A stretch of DNA of 5,783 nucleotides from Ruminococcaceae bacterium UBA1865 (lineage in GTDB: Bacteria; Bacillota; Clostridia; Oscillospirales; Acutalibacteraceae): assembly GCA_002338255.1 (NCBI GenBank), contig DDHX01000049.1, positions 15,435 through 21,217 on the forward strand. The letters run 5' to 3'. The notes beneath the pieces were generated by a model that was given only the letters and a program-made list of their open reading frames with translations, was not told where the DNA came from and made no database searches. The number at the start of each line of letters is the position of its first letter. Positions within the stretch are counted from its first letter, which is position 1. Of the stretch, positions 1 to 3,393 are shown piece by piece. The position numbers and the translations under genes are program-made.

Positions 1-948
1 AGAAGCTTTTTCAGAGATTGAGTGAAGTACGGAATCGAAATCGGTTCCATATTCATGTACAAATCCGGAAGCATTTAACATTGCTTGAACGTTTCTAAGC
101 TGTTGTGTATATGTAACCGGTTTATTATCTTGCTGAACTTTCTGGCGTTGGTTCAGTTCAATATACTGGCCAGCGATCCGCGCCCGGATATTTTGTTCCG
201 TATATGCGGCTCCCAATGAGTAAGAACGTATATAGCGCTGCTGGCCATTTGTCCGATGTCTAAATTTTAGGTACTTGCCCGGCTCATCAATTCGATAATT
301 CTCCTCCATGATTTTTAGAAACTCATCGTAGCGCTTTGCTATATTAACCGCTTGGTCAATATCAGATTTTAGGATTGTGCGGTATGATGTCTGTTTTTCA
401 TTTGTGTATTTTCGCTTTTGCCATTCGGGGGATGGAATGACTACAATTAACTTGTATTCCTCACAGAGTTTGTCGCTGATTTCTGCTAAGCGTTTATGTG
501 TGTATTTTGTTTGCCTGAACTTTTTCATATCGGAGCCAACGATGTTATATGTAATGTGGTTGTGAATACAATGCTTATCGATATGCGTTGCAACAACATA
601 TTGATATTTGTCGCCTAAAAAACGCTCAGCCAGTTTGCAGCCAATTTCATGCGCTTGTTCCGGTGTAACCTCACCGGGTGCAAAGGATTGGCGCATAGTC
701 ATAAGCATGTAGGACTGCTTTCCATCCTTATATTCCTGAATAACTTTTCGACCGGTCTGCTGTTCAAACTCGTGCTGCTCCATCATTATTTCAAAATGCG
801 CGGTTTCGGGAGAACAGCGAAAGCTGGTAACAAGTTTTCCTCCGTCTGTCTTTTCAGGATTCGTAATGTATGCGATGGAATCTTTAGCAGTAATCAACGG
901 TGTCCTTCCAGGGCGGACAGCTATACCTTCGATGAAAGTTGTTGCCAT
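1..948 (-). CDS. MobA/VirD2-like relaxase (MOBP-type), N-terminal part, cut by window edge
   Basis: Relaxases nick one strand at oriT, stay covalently bound to its 5' end through a tyrosine, and pilot it into the recipient. The frame is open for 316 codons from ATG 948 to the left edge with no stop, so the C-terminus is missing. It begins MATTFIEGIAV. A likely catalytic tyrosine is Y27, in the segment AYITNPEKTDGG that is typical of this relaxase family. The metal-binding histidine motif is HIDKHCIHNH, with H122, D124, H129 and H131. The segment QSFAPGEVTPEQAHEIG (residues 87-103) also matches the family as I know it. The start overlaps the end of mobC by 28 bases. A GGGAGGG sequence at 961-967, inside mobC, sits 12 bases before the ATG, and a weaker AAGG lies right against it, so translation is probably coupled to mobC. 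Family assignment is strong; the exact MOB subfamily is inferred. Confidence 0.93.
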   Translation of the reverse strand, partial: MATTFIEGIAVRPGRTPLITAKDSIAYITNPEKTDGGKLVTSFRCSPETAHFEIMMEQHEFEQQTGRKVIQEYKDGKQSYMLMTMRQSFAPGEVTPEQAHEIGCKLAERFLGDKYQYVVATHIDKHCIHNHITYNIVGSDMKKFRQTKYTHKRLAEISDKLCEEYKLIVVIPSPEWQKRKYTNEKQTSYRTILKSDIDQAVNIAKRYDEFLKIMEENYRIDEPGKYLKFRHRTNGQQRYIRSYSLGAAYTEQNIRARIAGQYIELNQRQKVQQDNKPVTYTQQLRNVQAMLNASGFVHEYGTDFDSVLHSISEKAS

Positions 949-1241
949 ACCTTATCAATACCCTCCCGGATGGATTTCAGTTCAGAGATGTAAACGTCAC
1001 CGTATGTGTTTGCTATTTTAGTCACTTGATTAAGATTATTACCAATTCGGCTCAATTCGTTTACCACTGCCTTTACTGCTGAAAAATCCTGTTTTATGAT
1101 ATAGCCATCCAATGTCATTTTTCGGAAGTAGGCGCTTTTGTTTCTGATTCCTGCCTCCGACATTTTTTCTGCAAGCAGTCGCTCTTCATCCTTAGATATA
1201 AAGAATAATTGAGGGACATCTCTTTTTCGCTTCTTTTCCAT
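921..1241 (-). CDS. mobC: MobC-type mobilization accessory protein (ribbon-helix-helix)
   Basis: MobC proteins bind oriT as relaxosome accessory factors, helping the relaxase reach the nick site, and some also repress the mob operon. The 106-residue product has a very basic N-terminus (MEKKRKRD). It is followed by FFISKDEERLLAEKMSEAG and RNKSAYFRKMTLDGYII (residues 33-49), the usual ribbon-helix-helix-like segment of MobC. The conserved-looking ELSRIGNNLNQ block follows. I chose ATG 1241 because AGGAA at 1251-1255 is 9 bases upstream. An in-frame GTG at 1271 would add 10 residues but has no good ribosome site. The gene lies immediately downstream of the repeat-rich presumed oriT, and its 3' end overlaps the relaxase start, the classic mobC-mobA arrangement. 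Confidence 0.9.
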   Translation of the reverse strand: MEKKRKRDVPQLFFISKDEERLLAEKMSEAGIRNKSAYFRKMTLDGYIIKQDFSAVKAVVNELSRIGNNLNQVTKIANTYGDVYISELKSIREGIDKVWQQLSSKV

Positions 1242-1279
1242 AGGCAACATTTCCTTTCTTGAATTTTTCACACTCTAAG

Positions 1280-1309
1280 GTTGAAAAGCTGTTTCACAGT
1301 TGAAAACTG
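1280..1309. repeat. imperfect direct repeats upstream of mobC
   Basis: GTTGAAAAGCTG (1280-1291) and GTTGAAAACTG (1299-1309) start 19 bases apart, about two helical turns. They overlap two small inverted repeats: CAGTT-GAA-AACTG at 1297-1309 and TTTCA-CAGT-TGAAA at 1292-1305. Such spacing fits paired sites for a small DNA-binding protein. Lying 38-68 bases before the mobC start, they could be operators or MobC binding sites. The repeats are seen directly; their role is inferred. Confidence 0.5.
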
Positions 1310-1316
1310 CGGGGTT

Positions 1317-1333
1317 TTAGGGGTATCCCCTAA
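1317..1333. repeat. 7-bp inverted repeat (TTAGGGG / CCCCTAA)
   Basis: The arms TTAGGGG (1317-1323) and CCCCTAA (1327-1333) are separated by TAT. No T-run follows directly on either strand, so an intrinsic terminator is unlikely. It more probably belongs to the oriT architecture or is a protein-binding site in front of mobC. Confidence 0.7.
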
Positions 1334-1380
1334 CGAATGATTTTTGAAGAGCGCCGGTTCAGGCGATTTTGCAAAAATTG

Positions 1381-1400
1381 GCAAGTGTATATACACTTGC
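1381..1400. repeat. perfect 20-base palindrome in the presumed oriT
   Basis: GCAAGTGTATATACACTTGC reads the same on both strands, with 10-base arms and no spacer. It is a likely recognition site for the relaxase or for a dimeric protein such as MobC, or a cruciform-forming element of oriT. It is followed on the plus strand by the GC-richer stretch AGTGCTCGCCCGTAGG, a plausible neighbourhood for the nick. Confidence 0.85.
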
Positions 1401-1435
1401 AGTGCTCGCCCGTAGGAAAAACCCCACCGTTGGGC

Positions 1436-1603
1436 TTACGCCCCCTTCAACTTCAAGAGGAGCACGCGCAGCGTGCGCTGATTGTTCGGCTCGTCCTCGG
1501 CGGCAATAGAATCCTCCAAAATTTTGATTTTCTCTGACAAGGAAAACGTCTTGAGTCCATCAAGAATCGCATTTTCTTCATCATTGAATATGACTTTTTT
1601 CAA
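1436..1603 (-). CDS. small uncharacterized protein, about 55 residues
   Basis: I do not recognise this protein. From TTG 1603 it reads MKKVIFNDEENAILDGLKTF and continues with a charged, probably helical stretch, LSEKIKILEDSIAAEDEP, then a basic leucine-rich end (RTLRVLLLKLKGA). It has no cysteine, signal peptide or membrane segment. I prefer the TTG start because AGGGG at 1614-1618 lies 10 bases upstream; the in-frame ATG at 1624 adds seven residues but has a poorer ribosome site. It overlaps the end of the ArdC-like gene by 23 bases in another frame, suggesting coupled translation, and its stop abuts the presumed oriT. It could be a regulator or relaxosome helper. It could also be a chance frame, but its length, ribosome site and tight fit between neighbours favour a real gene. 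Confidence 0.55.
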   Translation of the reverse strand: MKKVIFNDEENAILDGLKTFSLSEKIKILEDSIAAEDEPNNQRTLRVLLLKLKGA

Positions 1604-2567
1604 ACAAATCCAGCCCCTTTTCATTTTTCAATTCAATTGATTTTTCTGCTGCTTGCTTTAGCCGATTCTGTAAATTCTCAGTTTCTCCAATCAGCTGATC
1701 CTGAACTTTTTCCAGTGATTTCATTTCTTCCTGCAATAGATGGATTATTTCATTTGCACTCGATTGAATATTATCCAGAATCTGTTGCAGCTCACCGAGC
1801 TGCATGTCACGACTCCAATCTGCGATGTAATCGAAGCTGTAGCCGGAGGTTTCTAAACCTAAGAAATCAGAGACGATGTAAGCAACACTTTCTGCTTCAA
1901 TTTCTTTTTGTTCCTGACTTTTATCCGAAGCCTTGTGAAGAACGGCATGGGCAAATTCATGTATTAGTGTTTTGATGATTTGTTCTTCGCTCATACCAAG
2001 GTTTAATGCAATCTTTTTATTTTCAAAACTGCAATAGCCTTTTGTATCATTTTCGATTCTTTCAAACACAACTTTGTATGGGGAAATGCTCTTGAGTGCA
2101 TTGAAAATCTTTTCATAGTTGTCTACATCGCCTTGCAGCTCCCGACAAATTTCCGGAAGCGGTTCACCGTCCGTTTGCGAAATATCATAAACATGCGCAA
2201 CAGTAAAATTGATACAAGTTTCTTTTACCTGTTCAGTGACCGGATTTCCGGCAGCTGTAAATTTTTCATTCCCATAATCGTCATAGATTGATTTTTCTTT
2301 TTTTACTGTGACCGTTGTTGGTGCGATGATCGAAATTCCTTTTTCGCCCCTCTTCACGAACCGGTTTAATTTTTTCCAACTTTGGTATCCCGCAACATGA
2401 GTAACATTTTCACGCTGCATAAGAACCAGCATTGTGTTTCGCATTGAATAATCGTGAAAAAGGGAAACAGAATTAAGATATTTTTTGAAATTGTCTCCCT
2501 CAAAAGTTTTCTTAACTCCATCCGTTATCTTTGCTGATAGTTCTCTGATTTTTTCGTTATCCGGCAA
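1581..2567 (-). CDS. ArdC-like antirestriction protein with zincin metallopeptidase domain
   Basis: ArdC-family proteins on plasmids and conjugative elements bind single-stranded DNA and protect incoming DNA from restriction. This 328-residue product has the ArdC N-terminal domain at about residues 3-130, including LNSVSLFHDYSMRNTMLVLM and AGYQSWKKLNRFVKRGEKGI. A gluzincin-like domain follows, with TLIHEFAHAVLH holding the zinc motif H203-E204-x-x-H207, and a downstream acidic helix EIEAESVAY (222-230) likely to give the third ligand. Residues 255-328 look like an extra coiled coil rich in Glu, Gln, Leu and Lys. The start is TTG at 2567, set by a perfect AGGAGGT seven bases upstream. The gene follows ssb after 40 bases and precedes the small oriT-proximal gene. 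Domain identity is strong; antirestriction activity is inferred from the family. Confidence 0.9.
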   Translation of the reverse strand: MPDNEKIRELSAKITDGVKKTFEGDNFKKYLNSVSLFHDYSMRNTMLVLMQRENVTHVAGYQSWKKLNRFVKRGEKGISIIAPTTVTVKKEKSIYDDYGNEKFTAAGNPVTEQVKETCINFTVAHVYDISQTDGEPLPEICRELQGDVDNYEKIFNALKSISPYKVVFERIENDTKGYCSFENKKIALNLGMSEEQIIKTLIHEFAHAVLHKASDKSQEQKEIEAESVAYIVSDFLGLETSGYSFDYIADWSRDMQLGELQQILDNIQSSANEIIHLLQEEMKSLEKVQDQLIGETENLQNRLKQAAEKSIELKNEKGLDLFEKSHIQ

Positions 2568-2574
2568 GACTTTT

Positions 2575-2581
2575 ACCTCCT
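2575..2581 (-). promoter_or_regulatory. strong Shine-Dalgarno deciding the TTG start of the ArdC-like gene
   Basis: The minus strand reads AGGAGGT here, seven bases before TTG 2567. It is the best ribosome site in the window and settles the non-ATG start: the next in-frame ATG is codon 42, inside the conserved domain. Confidence 0.85.
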
Positions 2582-2607
2582 AACATTGATTTTTTAATTT
2601 TGTACAC

Positions 2608-2964
2608 CTATGTAGCCGACTGTGTTTTTTCCGAATCCTTCTTTTTGTTGTCACCAGCGAAATGAACCTCACTGGCGACAATTTCAAAAATCTTCCGCTT
2701 ATTCCCCTGGGTGTCAGTATATGAACGCGTCTGAATTGCGCCTTCAACTGCGACCAGTGCCCCTTTACCAAAATATTTGCAAACAAAAATTGCGGTATTA
2801 CGCCAAGCGACGATGTCAATAAAGTCGGTTTCCTTTTCCTCGTTTCTTTTAGCGAAATCTCTTTCAACAGCTAAAGTGAATGTAGTTTTAGCGATATCAT
2901 TCTGCGTATGTTTTAATTCGGGGTCTGCTACAATCCTCCCCATAAGTGCGGCCACGTTTAACAT
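2608..2964 (-). CDS. ssb: single-stranded DNA-binding protein (element-encoded SSB)
   Basis: SSB coats single-stranded DNA during replication and conjugative transfer. The 118-residue product is one OB fold. It starts MLNVAALMGRIVADPELKHT, continues with TTFTLAVERDF (27-37) and DFIDIVAWRNTAIFVCKYFGKG (48-69), and ends with the strand region VAVEGAIQTRSYTDTQGNKR (71-90) and FEIVASEVHF (93-102). I chose ATG 2964 because AAAGGAG at 2971-2977 lies six bases upstream; extending to 2994 adds ten residues that do not fit the family. The tail after the OB fold is only about 15 residues (KKKDSEKTQSAT end) and lacks the acidic DDDIPF-like tip by which chromosomal SSB recruits partners. It is therefore probably an element-specific SSB for the transferred strand. 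A structured hairpin precedes it and the ArdC-like gene follows. Confidence 0.95.
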   Translation of the reverse strand: MLNVAALMGRIVADPELKHTQNDIAKTTFTLAVERDFAKRNEEKETDFIDIVAWRNTAIFVCKYFGKGALVAVEGAIQTRSYTDTQGNKRKIFEIVASEVHFAGDNKKKDSEKTQSAT

Positions 2965-2970
2965 TTTTTT

Positions 2971-2977
2971 CTCCTTT
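2971..2977 (-). promoter_or_regulatory. Shine-Dalgarno of ssb
   Basis: AAAGGAG on the minus strand, six bases before ATG 2964, fixes the ssb start. It lies just downstream of the hairpin at 2989-3015, so RNA folding there could influence access to it. Confidence 0.8.
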
Positions 2978-3015
2978 AAAATAGAGAAGAGCAACCGAAA
3001 CGAATTCGATTGCTC
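2978..3015 (-). terminator. hairpin plus U-rich tract between the 100-residue gene and ssb (possible terminator or attenuator)
   Basis: On the minus-strand transcript, GAGCAA-U-CGAA (3015-3005) pairs with UUCG-G-UUGCUC (2999-2989), an unbroken 11-bp stem with one G-U wobble and a 5-base loop. It is followed by UUCUCUAUUUU (2988-2978), with 8 U in 11. This resembles a modest intrinsic terminator placed 12 bases after the upstream stop codon. It could equally be a partial terminator, an mRNA-stabilising stem, or a structure affecting ssb translation. The stem is seen directly; the function is inferred. Confidence 0.5.
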
Positions 3016-3027
3016 CTGATACTATAT

Positions 3028-3330
3028 TTATCTCTCGTTTATATTTTTAATATGTTCATTGCGCTGGCTTCCATGGTTGACTTGCTCTGCTGCTTTCCTC
3101 GCATCCGAAATTTTTTCGGTAAGGCTTCTTGCTTGCCCTTCCTTCACAGTGTCGCTTTTTTGATTTTGGAATTGATTTTCCATGATTATTTTCTCAGCGC
3201 TTATCATTTCCTGTGGAGAGAGGTAGCGTTGTACTTGCTCAGGAAAACGAACAAACACGGGATTTCCATCTTTTTGAAAGACAAATGGATGTTCACCGGT
3301 TTCAAGTGCCATTCGGTCAATTTTATCCAT
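3028..3330 (-). CDS. uncharacterized 100-residue hydrophilic protein
   Basis: I do not recognise this protein. It starts at ATG 3330 with GAAGG at 3336-3340 five bases upstream, a good ribosome site. Residues 1-50 look folded: MDKIDRMALETGEHPFVFQK, then NPVFVRFPEQVQRYLSPQEM. The second half (residues 51-100) is rich in Gln, Lys, Glu and Asn, probably helical or disordered, and ends HIKNINER. It has no cysteine, signal peptide or membrane segment. It lies 63 bases after the giant helicase gene and 12 bases before the hairpin preceding ssb, so it is probably cotranscribed with the helicase. A role in DNA processing or as an accessory of the helicase protein can be guessed only from position. 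Confidence 0.75.
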   Translation of the reverse strand: MDKIDRMALETGEHPFVFQKDGNPVFVRFPEQVQRYLSPQEMISAEKIIMENQFQNQKSDTVKEGQARSLTEKISDARKAAEQVNHGSQRNEHIKNINER

Positions 3331-3393
3331 GATTGCCTTCTTTTCTGTTGATAATACTTTATCGTTATCTGAATCCGTCTGTCATTCTCCTTT
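3331..3393 (-). other. short intergenic gap with ribosome site only
   Basis: These 63 bases separate the helicase stop from the 100-residue gene. Apart from the GAAGG ribosome site near its end, I see no hairpin, T-run or promoter-like hexamers, which supports read-through from the helicase gene. Confidence 0.5.

Larger units (their letters stand above)
1261..1435. other. candidate origin of transfer (oriT) region
   Basis: This is the only sizeable noncoding stretch in the window and it lies directly upstream of mobC and the relaxase, where oriT usually sits in such elements. It holds a perfect 20-base palindrome (1381-1400), a 7-bp hairpin (1317-1333), a TTTTGCAAAA palindrome (1367-1376), a short CGCC/GGCG hairpin (1352-1365), a CCCA/TGGG hairpin (1423-1434) and imperfect direct repeats (1280-1309). 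Nested inverted repeats beside a nick site are a hallmark of oriT. I cannot place the nick and do not assert one. The region must also carry any mobC promoter, but I see no convincing -35/-10 pair. The oriT assignment is inferred from position and structure. Confidence 0.72.

Noticed and set aside
649..993. Plus-strand open frame opposite the relaxase start
   Set aside because: It is antisense to clear relaxase and MobC coding sequence and its translation has no recognisable features.
1417..1434. Intrinsic terminator on the minus strand after the small gene (CCCA/TGGG hairpin then TTTTT)
   Set aside because: The stem is only 4 bp with a mismatch beyond it, too weak to call a terminator. It is better treated as one of the oriT inverted repeats.
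1337..1537. Plus-strand open frame across the presumed oriT and the small gene
   Set aside because: It runs through the palindromes, has no good ribosome site and opposes the direction of every supported gene.
2580..2867. Alternative minus-strand frame inside ssb
   Set aside because: It is an arginine-rich shadow of the ssb coding frame, with no family resemblance.
3010..3351. Plus-strand open frame with hydrophobic, membrane-like translation
   Set aside because: It is antisense to the 100-residue gene, has no clear ribosome site, and its hydrophobicity is what the complement of a charged, Lys/Glu-rich coding region gives.
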